A stretch of 64,000 bases of DNA from an uncultured Pelagibacteraceae bacterium (GTDB taxonomy: Bacteria; Pseudomonadota; Alphaproteobacteria; Pelagibacterales; Pelagibacteraceae): NCBI GenBank assembly GCA_902593285.1, contig CACJHW010000002.1, positions 124,001 through 188,000 of the forward strand. The letters are read 5' to 3'. The stretch's first letter is position 1. The number at the start of each line of letters is the position of its first letter. Below, piece by piece: positions 17,442-27,345 of the stretch. The notes below the pieces were generated by a model, which was not told the origin of the DNA, did not search any database, and was given only the letters and a program-made list of their open reading frames with translations. Both the position numbers and the translations under genes were made by a program.

Positions 17442-18269
17442 TTATTTCCATTTTGCAATCGGAGGTAATGACATTAAAATTCCTTCAACATTACCACCAG
17501 TTTGTAGTCCAAATTTTGTTCCTCTATCATAGAGTAAATTAAATTCTGCGTATCGACCTCTTTTAATATACTGAAACTCTTTATCTTTTAAAGTCCATTT
17601 TCTTTTTATTTTTTTTTTAATTATTTCATTAAATAGCATTTGAAATGTAACACCAACATCTCTGACAAATTTAAAGTCATTTTCAAAATTATCATTTTTA
17701 TAATCAAAAAAGATTCCACCTATACCTCTTGCCTCTTTTCTGTGAGGTAGATAAAAATATTCATCACAGTACTTTTTATATTTTTTATAATAATTCTTAT
17801 TATGTCTATCGCACATTGCTTTTAATATTTTATGAAAGTTTTTCCTCTCTTTTTCATCTTTTATTGCTGGGGTTACATCCATTCCTCCACCAAACCAATT
17901 CTTTGTTGTACAAATAAATCTGGTATTAAAATGCATTGCAGGAATATATGGATTTTGCATGTGCATAACTATTGATATTCCTGATGCCCAAAATCTAGGA
18001 TCTTTACTTGCGCCTGGTATATTCTTTTGAAATTGCTTAGGAAATTTTCCATAAACTTTTGAAAAATTTACTCCTACTTTTTCAAAAATTTTTCCATTTT
18101 TAAGAATTCTATATTCGCCACCACCCTCATCTTTTGTATTGCTTCTTTTCCAAGAGGTTGATTGAAAATTTACTTTATTTTTTTCAATTTTTAAAATGTC
18201 GTCGCATATTGCATTTTGTAATAACTTAAACCAATTACTCGCTAAGTCTTTTTTGATTGAAATATCCAT
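17442..18269 (-). CDS. hemF: Oxygen-dependent coproporphyrinogen III oxidase
   Basis: Converts coproporphyrinogen III to protoporphyrinogen IX in haem synthesis, using O2. The 275 residues contain the family blocks: WFGGGMDVTPAI, CDRHNKNYYKKYKKYCDEYFYLPHRKEARGIGGIFFDY, and the C-terminal RGRYAEFNLLYDRGTKFGLQ followed by VEGILMSLPP. Length is close to the usual 280-300. The O2-dependent enzyme fits an aerobic life. It sits 1 nt after trmL on the same strand. Confidence 0.96.
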   Translation of the reverse strand: MDISIKKDLASNWFKLLQNAICDDILKIEKNKVNFQSTSWKRSNTKDEGGGEYRILKNGKIFEKVGVNFSKVYGKFPKQFQKNIPGASKDPRFWASGISIVMHMQNPYIPAMHFNTRFICTTKNWFGGGMDVTPAIKDEKERKNFHKILKAMCDRHNKNYYKKYKKYCDEYFYLPHRKEARGIGGIFFDYKNDNFENDFKFVRDVGVTFQMLFNEIIKKKIKRKWTLKDKEFQYIKRGRYAEFNLLYDRGTKFGLQTGGNVEGILMSLPPIAKWK

Positions 18270-18270
18270 T

Positions 18271-18744
18271 TTATATTAATTCTATTTGACGAAAACTTTC
18301 TGCCAAAACAATGGCAACAGACGATGCAATATTGAGAGATCTTGCTTGGTTATTCATTGGTATTTTTAAACGATTTTTAATAATTTTATGAACCTCTTCG
18401 GGTACCCCGGCACTTTCTCTTCCAAACAAAATAGTATCATTAGGCTTAAATTTAAATTTAGTATAATTTATTGAACCCTTAGTTGTCATCAATACAATTC
18501 TCTGTTTCTTCTTTGCCTCAAAAAATTTTTCAGAACTTTGATAAAACTCTATTTGACTATAGTCCATATAGTCCATAACCACTCTTTTAAATCGTTTATC
18601 TGATAATAGAAAGCCACATGGTTCAATTATTTCTAGTTTAGCACCCAAACAAGCACAGGTTCTTATGATTGCTGCAGTATTCTGAGGTATATCAGGCTCA
18701 TACAAAGCTATTTTGGGTCGTAAAATTGTTGAATTCTGTGTCAT
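18271..18744 (-). CDS. trmL: tRNA (cytidine/uridine-34-2'-O)-methyltransferase
   Basis: SPOUT-fold RNA methyltransferase that modifies the wobble ribose of certain leucine tRNAs. The 157 residues have the TrmL/CspR pattern: LYEPDIPQNTAAIIRTCACLGAKLEIIEPCGF at the N-terminus, the AdoMet knot region LFGRESAGVPEEV, and the C-terminal IPMNNQARSLNIASSVAIVLAE. Length is typical of the family. Its start lies 92 bp from the divergent petA start; this gap probably holds both promoters. Confidence 0.9.
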   Translation of the reverse strand: MTQNSTILRPKIALYEPDIPQNTAAIIRTCACLGAKLEIIEPCGFLLSDKRFKRVVMDYMDYSQIEFYQSSEKFFEAKKKQRIVLMTTKGSINYTKFKFKPNDTILFGRESAGVPEEVHKIIKNRLKIPMNNQARSLNIASSVAIVLAESFRQIELI

Positions 18745-18836
18745 TCTTTCAGTAGTAAAATAATTATTTTATATTATATGAATTCGTATATTAACTATTT
18801 TAAATCAAAAAGAGATATTAATAAAAGCTACTAAAA

Positions 18837-19346
18837 GTGTCTGAAAAAAAAACAAAAAGAAGAGATTTTTTATTTACAGCTACCACAGCAGTAGGAGCTG
18901 TTGGTGCAGCTGCAGTAGTGTGGCCAATGATAGATCAAATGAATCCAGACGCTTCTGTTAAAGCATTAGCTAGTACAGAAGTTGATGTAAGTGAATTAAC
19001 ACCAGGAAATACATTAACTGTTTTGTGGAGAGGTAAACCAGTATTTATAAGAAGAAGAACACAAGAAGAAATTGATGAAGCAAGAGCCGTAAAGATGGAG
19101 GATTTAATTCATCCTGAAAAAGATGAAGATAGAGCAAAAAACCCTGAGTGGCTTGTTATGTTAGGTGTATGTACCCACCTTGGATGTGTACCGCTAAATG
19201 ATAAAGGTGATTATAATGGTTGGTTCTGTCCATGTCATGGATCTCATTATGATACATCTGGAAGAATAAGAAAAGGACCAGCACCTTGGAATATGGAAGT
19301 ACCAAAATACGAATTTGTTGATGCTAATACAATTAAAATTGGATAA
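18837..19346 (+). CDS. petA: Ubiquinol-cytochrome c reductase, Rieske iron-sulfur subunit
   Basis: First gene of the bc1 operon. A GTG start gives [13 protein letters not shown], a twin-arginine leader followed by a membrane anchor (about residues 13-31). The 2Fe-2S ligands are C112 and H114 in VCTHLGC, and C131 and H134 in CPCHGSH, with C117 and C133 expected to form the disulfide. Length of 169 is normal. The protein passes electrons from ubiquinol to cytochrome c1 on the periplasmic side. It is followed after 6 nt by petB. Confidence 0.97.
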   Translation: MSEKKTKRRDFLFTATTAVGAVGAAAVVWPMIDQMNPDASVKALASTEVDVSELTPGNTLTVLWRGKPVFIRRRTQEEIDEARAVKMEDLIHPEKDEDRAKNPEWLVMLGVCTHLGCVPLNDKGDYNGWFCPCHGSHYDTSGRIRKGPAPWNMEVPKYEFVDANTIKIG

Positions 19347-19352
19347 AGAAAA

Positions 19353-20615
19353 ATGAGTGACCACGATTACAGACCAAAATCGAAAGTAGGACAATGGTTC
19401 AATGACCGATTGCCACTATTAACTCTTGCAAATCATTTAACAGATTACCCAACTCCTAAAAATTTAAACTATTGGTGGACCTTTGGTGGAATTTTAACTT
19501 TTTGTTTAATAACTCAAATTGTAACAGGATTAACACTCGCAATGCATTATATTGCTCATGCTGATATGGCTTTTGAAAGTGTAGAGCACATCATGCGTGA
19601 TGTTAATTATGGATGGTTAATTAGATATATTCATGCAAATGGTGCATCTATGTTTTTCTTAGCAGTCTACATTCATATCTTTAGGTCATTATTTTATGGT
19701 TCTTACAAATCACCAAGAGAAATAATATGGATTTTAGGAATAATAATTTATTTATTAATGATGGCTGCAGCCTTTATGGGTTATGTGTTGCCATGGGGTC
19801 AAATGAGTTTTTGGGGCGCAACAGTTATTACAAATTTATTTAGCGCTATTCCTTTAGTAGGAGAGGGAATAGTTACTTGGTTATGGGGTGGTTATTCAGT
19901 TGACAACCCTACGTTGACTAGGTTTTTTACTTTACATTATTTAATTCCGTTTTTAATTTTAGGATTAGTTGTCTTACATATATGGGCTTTACATGTTCCT
20001 GGTAACAACAATCCAGTCGGAATAGATATAAAAAAACCATCTAAAGACACTGTGCCTTTTCATCCTTACATAGTAATTAAAGATGGTTTTGCTTTATTAA
20101 TGTTCATGATTGTGTTTGCTTTCTTTGTATTCTACGCACCAAATATATTAGGACATGCAGACAATTATATAGAGGCTAACCCAATGGTAACACCAGCACA
20201 TATTGTTCCAGAATGGTATCTGTTACCTTTTTATGCGATATTAAGATCAGTTCCTGATAAATTACTAGGTGTTGTGGCTATGTTATCTGCAATATTAATC
20301 TTAGCAGTTTTACCTTGGTTAGATACGTCAAAAATAAGATCTGCAGTATTTAGACCTTTATATAAACAATTTTACTGGATACTAGTTGCTGATGTTTTGA
20401 TACTTGGTTATGTGGGTGCGATGCCAGCTGAAGGACTTTACTTGTTGATAGCAAGAGTTGCAACAGCATATTACTTTTTGCATTTTTTAGTTATTCTTCC
20501 TGTTTTAGGGTTTAAAGAAAAAACTTTACCAGTGCCTCTAAGTATTACTGAGCCTGTTCTAGGCGGTTCACCAAACCTAGCTGGCGCCAGAAATAAAGAG
20601 AGTAAAATAGAATAA
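19353..20615 (+). CDS. petB: Ubiquinol-cytochrome c reductase, cytochrome b
   Basis: Integral membrane diheme subunit that oxidises ubiquinol. The 420 residues form about eight membrane helices with haem histidines in LAMHYIAH and [11 protein letters not shown] on one helix pair and TLHYLIPF and [11 protein letters not shown] on another. The Q-site PEWY motif is seen in [17 protein letters not shown]. Length is right for alphaproteobacterial cytochrome b. It is followed after one base by petC. Confidence 0.97.
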   Translation: MSDHDYRPKSKVGQWFNDRLPLLTLANHLTDYPTPKNLNYWWTFGGILTFCLITQIVTGLTLAMHYIAHADMAFESVEHIMRDVNYGWLIRYIHANGASMFFLAVYIHIFRSLFYGSYKSPREIIWILGIIIYLLMMAAAFMGYVLPWGQMSFWGATVITNLFSAIPLVGEGIVTWLWGGYSVDNPTLTRFFTLHYLIPFLILGLVVLHIWALHVPGNNNPVGIDIKKPSKDTVPFHPYIVIKDGFALLMFMIVFAFFVFYAPNILGHADNYIEANPMVTPAHIVPEWYLLPFYAILRSVPDKLLGVVAMLSAILILAVLPWLDTSKIRSAVFRPLYKQFYWILVADVLILGYVGAMPAEGLYLLIARVATAYYFLHFLVILPVLGFKEKTLPVPLSITEPVLGGSPNLAGARNKESKIE

Positions 20616-20616
20616 G

Positions 20617-21396
20617 GTGAAAAATTTATTTAAATTATTTTCGATAATAATCTTAATTATTACTTCACATTCATATTCTTTTGCTGCTGAAAAAGTAGAA
20701 TATCTAAAAACTGACTGGAGTTTTAAGGGTCTATTTGGAAAATTTGATAGAGCTTCTCTTCAAAGAGGTTATCAAGTTTATACTGAAGTATGTGCCTCAT
20801 GTCATTCGATGAAGTATTTAAGTTATAGAAATTTAGCAGAGCCAGGAGGGCCAGAATTCTCTGAAGCCCAAGCTAAAGCTATAGCAGCTTCATTTGAAGT
20901 AACTGATGGTCCAAATTCTGATGGTGAAATGTTTACAAGACCAGGTAAATTATCTGATAAATTTGTAATGCCATATGACAATGTAAAAGCTGCCCAAGCG
21001 GCAAATGGTGGTGCTTATCCTCCTGACATGTCTGTTTTGGTTAAAGCTAGAGGAGGTGGAGTTGACTATATTTATTCCTTATTACAAGGATATGAAGAAG
21101 CTCCTAGCAACGTATCTTTAGATGATGGAGTTTACTACAACAAATATATGTATGGTAATAAAATTAGAATGGCTGCTCCATTATCAGATGGATTAGTAGA
21201 GTATGGTGATGGAACAAATGCAACAGTAGAACAGATGTCAAAAGACGTAACGACCTTCTTAATGTGGTCAGCTGAACCTCATTTAGAATCTCGACATCAG
21301 ATGGGCTTTAAAGCGATTGTTTATTTAATTATTTTAACTGTTTTAGTTTATTTTAGCATGAAAAGAATTTGGTCACGTGTTGAATCTGAAGTTTAA
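20617..21396 (+). CDS. petC: Ubiquinol-cytochrome c reductase, cytochrome c1
   Basis: Periplasmic haem c subunit anchored by one C-terminal helix. GTG start; signal peptide to about residue 23 (HSYSFAA). The haem-binding motif is C59-A-S-C62-H63, with the likely axial methionine in IRMAAPLSDG. Near the C-terminus lie RHQMGFKAIVYLIILTVLVYFSM, the membrane anchor, and a short basic tail. The last 24 bp overlap the 3' end of ychF on the opposite strand. Confidence 0.96.
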   Translation: MKNLFKLFSIIILIITSHSYSFAAEKVEYLKTDWSFKGLFGKFDRASLQRGYQVYTEVCASCHSMKYLSYRNLAEPGGPEFSEAQAKAIAASFEVTDGPNSDGEMFTRPGKLSDKFVMPYDNVKAAQAANGGAYPPDMSVLVKARGGGVDYIYSLLQGYEEAPSNVSLDDGVYYNKYMYGNKIRMAAPLSDGLVEYGDGTNATVEQMSKDVTTFLMWSAEPHLESRHQMGFKAIVYLIILTVLVYFSMKRIWSRVESEV

Positions 21397-22446
21397 TACA
21401 TCTCCATCTTTAACAATATAGTCTTTACCCTCTAATCTCATTTTTCCGTTAGCCTTAGAATTTACCCATCCATCATTAGCAACGAAATCTTCATAAGATA
21501 TAGTTTCAGCTCTAATGAAACCTTTTTCAAAATCTGTATGAATTTCTCCTGCAGCTTTAGGAGCAGTACAGTTTTTTTGTATAGTCCAAGCTCTTGTTTC
21601 TTCAGGTCCAGAAGTAAAATAAGTGTCGAGTTGTAATATTTTATAGCCCTTTTGAATTAACATACTTAGACCTGTATCTTTTAAACCAATCATATCCATA
21701 TAATTTTTTTTTTCATCATCTGCTAATTCGTTTATTTGGTTTTCTATGTCTGCAGAAACAATCAGAGTGTTATCTTTTCCAAATTTTTCAATAAAGCTTT
21801 TAGTATATTTATTTCCATCCTGTACGCTTTGCTCATCTACATTACAAACAAAGATCTTTGGTTTTATTGATAAAAGACCACTTTGATTAAGTTGTTTTGT
21901 ATCAAATTGGGAATTTAATATTGATATATCTTTATCATTATTAATGCAGTCTAATGCAATCTCCAAAATCTTAAGTTGATCTTCGTCTACATTTTTCTTA
22001 TTATTTTTTTCAAGTCTTTTTTGGATAGATTCTAGGTCAGCCAACATCATTTCAGTTTCAATGATTTCAATATCTCTTATTGGGTCAACGTTTGGATTAA
22101 CATTTTGAATATCGTCTGAGTCAAAGCATCTTATCATATGAATAACTGCATCAACTTCCCTTATGTGGGACAGAAACTTATTGCCTAATCCTTCACCTTT
22201 AGACGCTCCTTGTACAAGACCAGCTATATCGACAAATGAAATAGTTGTATTTATTGTTTTTTTTGATTTTGAAACTTCTGATAATCTGTTCAATCTTTTA
22301 TCTGGAACAGGGACAACTCCCACATTGGGATCTATCGTACAAAATGGAAAATTTGCAGCTTGAGCTTTGCTTGAGTTTGTTAGAGCATTGAAGAGTGTAG
22401 ATTTACCCACATTAGGTAAACCAACAATTCCACATTTAAAACTCAT
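21373..22446 (-). CDS. ychF: Ribosome-associated ATPase/GTPase YchF (OLA1 family)
   Basis: Obg-like P-loop NTPase. The 357 residues have G1 GLPNVGKSTLFNAL at the start, G2/G3 region FVDIAGLVQGASKGEGLGN, and a C-terminal TGS domain (AWTIQKNCTAPKAAGEIHTDFEKGFIRAE). Family members bind ATP rather than GTP. It follows pth directly (one-base overlap), the common pth-ychF order. The final codons overlap the end of petC antisense by 24 bp, so transcripts of both genes must cross each other. Confidence 0.95.
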   Translation of the reverse strand: MSFKCGIVGLPNVGKSTLFNALTNSSKAQAANFPFCTIDPNVGVVPVPDKRLNRLSEVSKSKKTINTTISFVDIAGLVQGASKGEGLGNKFLSHIREVDAVIHMIRCFDSDDIQNVNPNVDPIRDIEIIETEMMLADLESIQKRLEKNNKKNVDEDQLKILEIALDCINNDKDISILNSQFDTKQLNQSGLLSIKPKIFVCNVDEQSVQDGNKYTKSFIEKFGKDNTLIVSADIENQINELADDEKKNYMDMIGLKDTGLSMLIQKGYKILQLDTYFTSGPEETRAWTIQKNCTAPKAAGEIHTDFEKGFIRAETISYEDFVANDGWVNSKANGKMRLEGKDYIVKDGDVLNFRFNT

Positions 22447-23006
22447 TATTTATTATTTACAGTGCTAGAGAATAAATCTAATTTCTTTTCGATAAGTATT
22501 GAAATAGAATCTGTGATGTTATTTGTAATTTTTTCCAATCCAAGTATTTCATCCTCATCAAAATTTTGAAGAACAAAATCACTAACTTCCATTTTATCTT
22601 TTGGTTTACCAATTCCTATTCGCACTCTTGAATAATCTTTACCAATAAATTTATCTATTGATGCAATTCCGTTATGTCCTGCATCAGATCCACCAAATTT
22701 TGCTTTTATTTTTCCAAATTCTACATCTAGATCGTCATGAAAAACAATAACATCCTCAGCATCTATTTTGAAATATTCAATTAATTCTCTAATACAAATC
22801 CCAGAATTATTCATAAATGTTAAAGGTTTAATAGCGTAAATTTTTTGGTCTCCTACATTGCCAGTTGTAAGAAGTCCTTTAAATTTTGGTTTTTGTTTTG
22901 AAAGTCCAAATTTTTTATTTATTGCATCTATAATTTTGAAACCAATATTGTGTCTATTGTTTTCACTGTCTGGAGTTGGATTGCCTAATCCTACAAGTAG
23001 AAGCAT
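22446..23006 (-). CDS. pth: Peptidyl-tRNA hydrolase
   Basis: Releases tRNA from peptidyl-tRNA that has dropped off the ribosome. The 186 residues have GLGNPTPDSENNRHNIGF with catalytic H19, and VFHDDLDVEFGKIKAKFGGSDAGHNGI containing the conserved aspartate, and end with the usual helical region. Length is normal. It lies between rplY and ychF in the well-known prs-rplY-pth-ychF order, with a 41-bp gap after rplY. Confidence 0.96.
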   Translation of the reverse strand: MLLLVGLGNPTPDSENNRHNIGFKIIDAINKKFGLSKQKPKFKGLLTTGNVGDQKIYAIKPLTFMNNSGICIRELIEYFKIDAEDVIVFHDDLDVEFGKIKAKFGGSDAGHNGIASIDKFIGKDYSRVRIGIGKPKDKMEVSDFVLQNFDEDEILGLEKITNNITDSISILIEKKLDLFSSTVNNK

Positions 23007-23047
23007 AAAATATTAATATTGGAGGATAAAATTCAATTTTAATTAAC

Positions 23048-23761
23048 TTATTTTTTTTCTTCAGCAGGTTTTTTATCTTCACCTTCTTTTTTATCACCTT
23101 CAGCTGCTGGCTTATCTCCACCTTCAGCTGCCGCCGCTTCTGCTCCTTCAGCACCTTCACCCTCAGCCGCCTCAGCTTCTGCAGGTTTTTCAGGCTCTTT
23201 CATAACAGTCGGAGCTGCTAGAGTTGCAATTACGAAATCTCTTCCTTGAATCGTAGGAGTAACATCACTGTCGAGATTTATAGAAGAAATCTTAAAACTT
23301 TCTCCAATATCAACCCCATCAAGATCTATCACAAGATTTTCAGGAATTTTTTCGCTTGGACATTTTAGCTCAACTTTTCTTCTTACAATGTTTAAAACCC
23401 CGCCTCTTTTCAAACCAGGGGATTTTTCATGATTTAAAAATTTTACTGGAACTTCAATTCTAACTTTTATTCCTGCAACTATTCTTAGAAAGTCTACATG
23501 AATTGGTTCATCTGAAATAATGTCATATTTTATTTCTCTTGGAAGAGCTTTTTGAGCTTTGCCATCAACATTTAAAGTTATGATACTTGATAAAAAATTT
23601 TCTTTTTCAATTAGTGATTTAAGTACCTTTTTAGATATAGAAATCTTTTCATTTTGAGCTTCACCACCATAAATTATTGCAGGTACATTACCGTTATCCC
23701 TAAGTGAACTTAGCTCACCTTTAGTTTTTGTAGTTCTGATGTTAGCGTCTAATGAATTCAT
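23048..23761 (-). CDS. rplY: 50S ribosomal protein L25 (CTC/TL5 form) with Ala/Glu-rich tail
   Basis: Binds 5S rRNA. The protein has the L25 domain (residues 1-90, with LRDNGNVPAIIYGG), the CTC beta domain (FLRIVAGIKVRIEVPVKFLNHEKSPGLKRGGVLNIV), and then a low-complexity tail of about 55 residues made of Ala, Glu, Gly and Lys ending EDKKPAEEKK. Such tails are common on alphaproteobacterial L25, though this one is long. The tail coding region is visibly more GC-rich than its surroundings. It lies 45 bp after prs. Confidence 0.94.
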   Translation of the reverse strand: MNSLDANIRTTKTKGELSSLRDNGNVPAIIYGGEAQNEKISISKKVLKSLIEKENFLSSIITLNVDGKAQKALPREIKYDIISDEPIHVDFLRIVAGIKVRIEVPVKFLNHEKSPGLKRGGVLNIVRRKVELKCPSEKIPENLVIDLDGVDIGESFKISSINLDSDVTPTIQGRDFVIATLAAPTVMKEPEKPAEAEAAEGEGAEGAEAAAAEGGDKPAAEGDKKEGEDKKPAEEKK

Positions 23762-23806
23762 AAAAACAAGGGTTTTTAGCTTAAGTTCCTTAATAACTCA
23801 AGGTAT

Positions 23807-24739
23807 TTATTTAAATAAATCTGATACTGAGGTTGAATTAGATATTCTTTTAATTGCTTCACCCATTAGGCTAGAAATTGACAGAACCTCAATGTTTTTG
23901 GCACCCTTAACCCTATTCATATTATCAATTGTGTCAGTTATTACTAAATTTTTAATTACAGAATTTTTAATTTTATTTACAGCTTCTCCACTAAGCACAC
24001 CGTGAGTTATGTAAACATAAACTTCTTTAGCACCTCGATCTTTAAGAGCTTTAGCTGCGTTTACTATTGTTCCGCCAGAGTCGATGATATCATCGACAAG
24101 AATACAAGTTTTTCCTTTCACATCTCCAATAATATTCATTACTTGAGATTGACCTGGCTTTGGTCTTCTTTTATCGACAATAGCTAAACCAACATTTAAA
24201 AGTTTTCCAAGTGCTCTGGCTCGTTCAGTTCCACCTACATCTGGTGCAACACAAATTAGATTTTTACTTTTTATCTTTTTTTTCACATGTCTTGCAAATA
24301 TTGGCGTTGCAAATAAGTTATCCACTGGAATATCAAAAAATCCTTGAATCTGTCCTGCATGTAAATCAACAGTAACAACTCTGTCTGCTCCTGCTTTAGT
24401 AATTAGATTCGAGACAAGTTTTGCTGATATTGACGTTCTTGGTGCAACTTTTCTATCTTGTCTTGCATATCCAAAATATGGAATTACTGCAGTTATATTT
24501 TTTGCAGAAGATCTTTTTAGTGCATCAATACACAACAAAAGTTCCATCAAATTATCATTAGCAGGTGAAGATACAGATTGAATTAAAAAAATACTATTTC
24601 CTCTAATATTTTCATTAATTTCCACATAGATTTCCCCATCAGAAAAATTTCTAATGCTAGAATTGACTAATTTAGATTTTAGAAATTTAGCAATATTTTT
24701 GCTTAATGGTTTGTTGCTATTTCCGGATAATAATTTCAT
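23807..24739 (-). CDS. prs: Ribose-phosphate pyrophosphokinase
   Basis: Makes PRPP from ribose 5-phosphate and ATP for purine, pyrimidine, histidine and tryptophan synthesis. The 310 residues contain the ATP loop [21 protein letters not shown], the [23 protein letters not shown] flag region, and the PRPP-binding [14 protein letters not shown] motif at about 214-227. Length matches class I enzymes. It lies 9 nt after pgeF and heads the prs-rplY-pth-ychF block. Confidence 0.97.
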   Translation of the reverse strand: MKLLSGNSNKPLSKNIAKFLKSKLVNSSIRNFSDGEIYVEINENIRGNSIFLIQSVSSPANDNLMELLLCIDALKRSSAKNITAVIPYFGYARQDRKVAPRTSISAKLVSNLITKAGADRVVTVDLHAGQIQGFFDIPVDNLFATPIFARHVKKKIKSKNLICVAPDVGGTERARALGKLLNVGLAIVDKRRPKPGQSQVMNIIGDVKGKTCILVDDIIDSGGTIVNAAKALKDRGAKEVYVYITHGVLSGEAVNKIKNSVIKNLVITDTIDNMNRVKGAKNIEVLSISSLMGEAIKRISNSTSVSDLFK

Positions 24740-24748
24740 TAAAAAAAC

Positions 24749-25507
24749 CTAATAAAGCACAATTATTGAAATATTTCTACCATAATCATCATGATTTAGA
24801 CTTAACGCTCTCCTTGCACTAAAAAAATTATTATTAATATCAAATGTATCAATATTTAAAGACTCAATATTTTTAATTTTATTCTTTAAAAGACATGATT
24901 TTACATATTTAGGTAAATCAAAATAAAGCTTTTTGTACTTAATTTTAAAAAATTTATTATTTTTTTTATCCTTTTTAATAAATTTTCTTTTAAAATCTTG
25001 TTTGACTTCATAATTTTTAGCTGAGATAGCAGGTCCGATAGCTGCAGTAATATTTTTAGGATTAGATCCTTTTTTGATCATAAATTGGATTACTTTGCTA
25101 ATTATATCTTTGTATGCACCTTTCCATCCTGCATGAATTGCTGCAACTAATTTTGTTCTTTCATCACAGATTAAAATTGGCACACAGTCAGCGGTTAAAA
25201 CACCAATTGGTATGTTTTTTTGGTTTGTAATTACTGCGTCTGCTTTTGGTTTTGATCTAAATTTATTTTTTTTATCAATATAAACAAACTTATTACTATG
25301 TATTTGATGAAGTAAAAAAATATTTTTAGCGGTACTTTTTATTTTTTTTTTAACTATTTGTAAATTTTTTTTAACATCTGAGGGATTATCTTTAGAACCA
25401 GGACCACAGTTTAAACTTTTATAAATTTTTTTTGATTTACCACCAGTTTTATTAAAAAAACCATGTTTAATTATTTTTATTTTCGAAAGTTTTTTTGATT
25501 TTATCAA
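24749..25507 (-). CDS. pgeF: PgeF/YfiH-family protein (purine nucleoside phosphorylase / 'laccase-domain')
   Basis: 252 residues with the metal-binding motifs of the family: FLLHQIHSNKF, GVLTADCVPILICDE, and VAAIHAGWKGAYK. Members were first called multicopper polyphenol oxidases; later work showed purine nucleoside activity and a link to peptidoglycan editing. Which applies here cannot be read from sequence. No ATG lies at the N-terminus: the likely start is TTG at 25505-25507, overlapping the stop of the upstream methyltransferase gene (TTGA), a sign of translational coupling. Confidence 0.85.
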   Translation of the reverse strand: MIKSKKLSKIKIIKHGFFNKTGGKSKKIYKSLNCGPGSKDNPSDVKKNLQIVKKKIKSTAKNIFLLHQIHSNKFVYIDKKNKFRSKPKADAVITNQKNIPIGVLTADCVPILICDERTKLVAAIHAGWKGAYKDIISKVIQFMIKKGSNPKNITAAIGPAISAKNYEVKQDFKRKFIKKDKKNNKFFKIKYKKLYFDLPKYVKSCLLKNKIKNIESLNIDTFDINNNFFSARRALSLNHDDYGRNISIIVLY

Positions 25508-26556
25508 TTTTGAAAACCTGTCTTAAAATTGTTTCTCTTATTTTTTACAAGCATGACTTTGAACAATTCACCCATTTGATTTTCATCTATTAAACGTCTT
25601 ACTCGATAAAATAAATCTGCTTTTTTAGAAAATGCTATATTTTTGCTGATTATTTCTGCTCTTTGAAGAATACCCATATTTATTAAAAATTTTTTTTGAT
25701 TTGTAAAAATTGAATTAATTTCTTTAAACTGATTTATAAATTTTTCAAAGCAATGAAAGTTTATATTGTAAGTAATATCAGAGTCTCCAATATTTTCTAA
25801 AACGTTAGAATATTTGTGATTATTTACTGCCTGAAGAGTTTCGTGCATTTTGCTATGTGCATAACCATAATCAATAACTAACATTCCTCCATTATTTTTT
25901 TGTATTAATTCACAAATTGTTCTTAAATATTTAAATGTATCTGGGGAATATTCTATAACGCTCTGATCTTTTGATATTTCGAAATTAAGATGTTTTTCAA
26001 TTGTTTCTATATCAATTTTTTCTTCTTTAAATTCAGCTTTGTTTGGATCACTCATATTCACAAATCTTTCAAACCAACTATTTTTTTTTTTAAAAAATTG
26101 TTTGATCGGTATGGCATCAAAAAATTCATTAGCTAAAAAAATTGTTGGATTTGAGTTTATTTTTTCAATGTTTCTTAACCATGAAAATCTTTTAGAGTTT
26201 AAATTTTTTTTTTGTTCATTTAATAAAAAATCACTTTTTTCATGAATTACAAAACTGCAGGCATTGTAACACTCGGGAAAATTTATAAGTGTCTCGTCTA
26301 TGACTTTCATCATTTCACCATTTCCAGCTCCAAGTTCTAGCAAATTAAATTTTTTCGGAGAGCCAATGCTTTTCCAAAAAGTGATCGTCCAAATTGCGAT
26401 AATCTCTGAAAATAATCTTGTGACGTTGGGAGCAGTAATAAAGTCTCCATTTTCACCAAAAGGATTTTTTTTCATATAAAAACCTTTGTCCTTATCGTAA
26501 AGAGCAAAATTTATAAATTGATCTAATGGTAAATTATTTGTTTTAGCGAGTTTCAT
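25504..26556 (-). CDS. MidA/NDUFAF7-family SAM-dependent methyltransferase
   Basis: 350 residues of the DUF185 family. Motifs are GDFITAPNVTRLFSEIIAIW near residue 38, NLLELGAGNGEMMKVI (AdoMet binding), FLANEFFDAIPIKQF, and MLVIDYGYAHSKMHETLQAV. The mitochondrial relative NDUFAF7 methylates an arginine in a complex I subunit during assembly. A similar role in this bacterium is inference only. It overlaps the end of lgt by 14 bp and is coupled to pgeF, an order common in alphaproteobacteria. Confidence 0.85.
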   Translation of the reverse strand: MKLAKTNNLPLDQFINFALYDKDKGFYMKKNPFGENGDFITAPNVTRLFSEIIAIWTITFWKSIGSPKKFNLLELGAGNGEMMKVIDETLINFPECYNACSFVIHEKSDFLLNEQKKNLNSKRFSWLRNIEKINSNPTIFLANEFFDAIPIKQFFKKKNSWFERFVNMSDPNKAEFKEEKIDIETIEKHLNFEISKDQSVIEYSPDTFKYLRTICELIQKNNGGMLVIDYGYAHSKMHETLQAVNNHKYSNVLENIGDSDITYNINFHCFEKFINQFKEINSIFTNQKKFLINMGILQRAEIISKNIAFSKKADLFYRVRRLIDENQMGELFKVMLVKNKRNNFKTGFQN

Positions 26557-27313
26557 ATTTTAAATAAAATAAGATTACTCCTGATATTATAAATATTAAA
26601 CTTACTACTTGCCCCATTGTTAAGTTTAAAAGTATATAACCAAGCTGTTCATCTGGTACTCTATAGAATTCTATAATAAATCTGAAAATTGAGTAAATTA
26701 TTAAAAATAATCCTGAAATCACACCAGGTTTGTTTGAAAATTTATTTTTAAAATAAATTAATAATAAAAATAAAAATAAACCTTCTAATAGTGCTTCATA
26801 CAATTGTGAGGGATGCCTAGGAATATTATCTACCTGAACAAATGTTACTGCCCAGGGTACATTAGTTATAGTTCCATATAACTCTGAATTTATAAAGTTT
26901 GCTATTCGTCCAAAAAATAATCCGACTGGAGCTACTAAAGCGACAATATCCATATATAAAAATGGGTTTTGATTATTTTTTTTAGCAAAAAATATAGATG
27001 CCAAAATAACTCCAATTAAACCACCATGGAAGGACATCCCACCTTGCCAAATTTTAAATATATCTAATGGATTATTTATATAAAAACTTAAATTATAAAT
27101 AAAAATATAACCAAGTCTTCCTCCTAAAATTATACCTATAATTAAATAAGTTAAATAATCATCAAATTTATTTTTAACTTCTACGTCTTGGATAAATAAT
27201 TTTTTAGCGAGTATCCAGCCTAATATAATTCCAAATATATAAGCTAAAGAATACCACCTAATTTCTAAAGAAAATATTTCTAAGGCTACTGGGTCAAAAT
27301 TATTAATGAACAT
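26543..27313 (-). CDS. lgt: Phosphatidylglycerol-prolipoprotein diacylglyceryl transferase
   Basis: Inner-membrane enzyme for the first step of lipoprotein maturation. The 256 residues form about seven membrane helices, with the catalytic-region motif GGMSFHGGLIG near residue 90 and the signature GRIANFINSELYGTITNVPWAV, then PRHPSQLYEALLEG. Length is normal. It diverges from ubiK with 32 bp between start codons. Confidence 0.96.
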   Translation of the reverse strand: MFINNFDPVALEIFSLEIRWYSLAYIFGIILGWILAKKLFIQDVEVKNKFDDYLTYLIIGIILGGRLGYIFIYNLSFYINNPLDIFKIWQGGMSFHGGLIGVILASIFFAKKNNQNPFLYMDIVALVAPVGLFFGRIANFINSELYGTITNVPWAVTFVQVDNIPRHPSQLYEALLEGLFLFLLLIYFKNKFSNKPGVISGLFLIIYSIFRFIIEFYRVPDEQLGYILLNLTMGQVVSLIFIISGVILFYLKYETR

Positions 27314-27345
27314 TTTTAATAATACTTATAATGTATATCTTAAAT

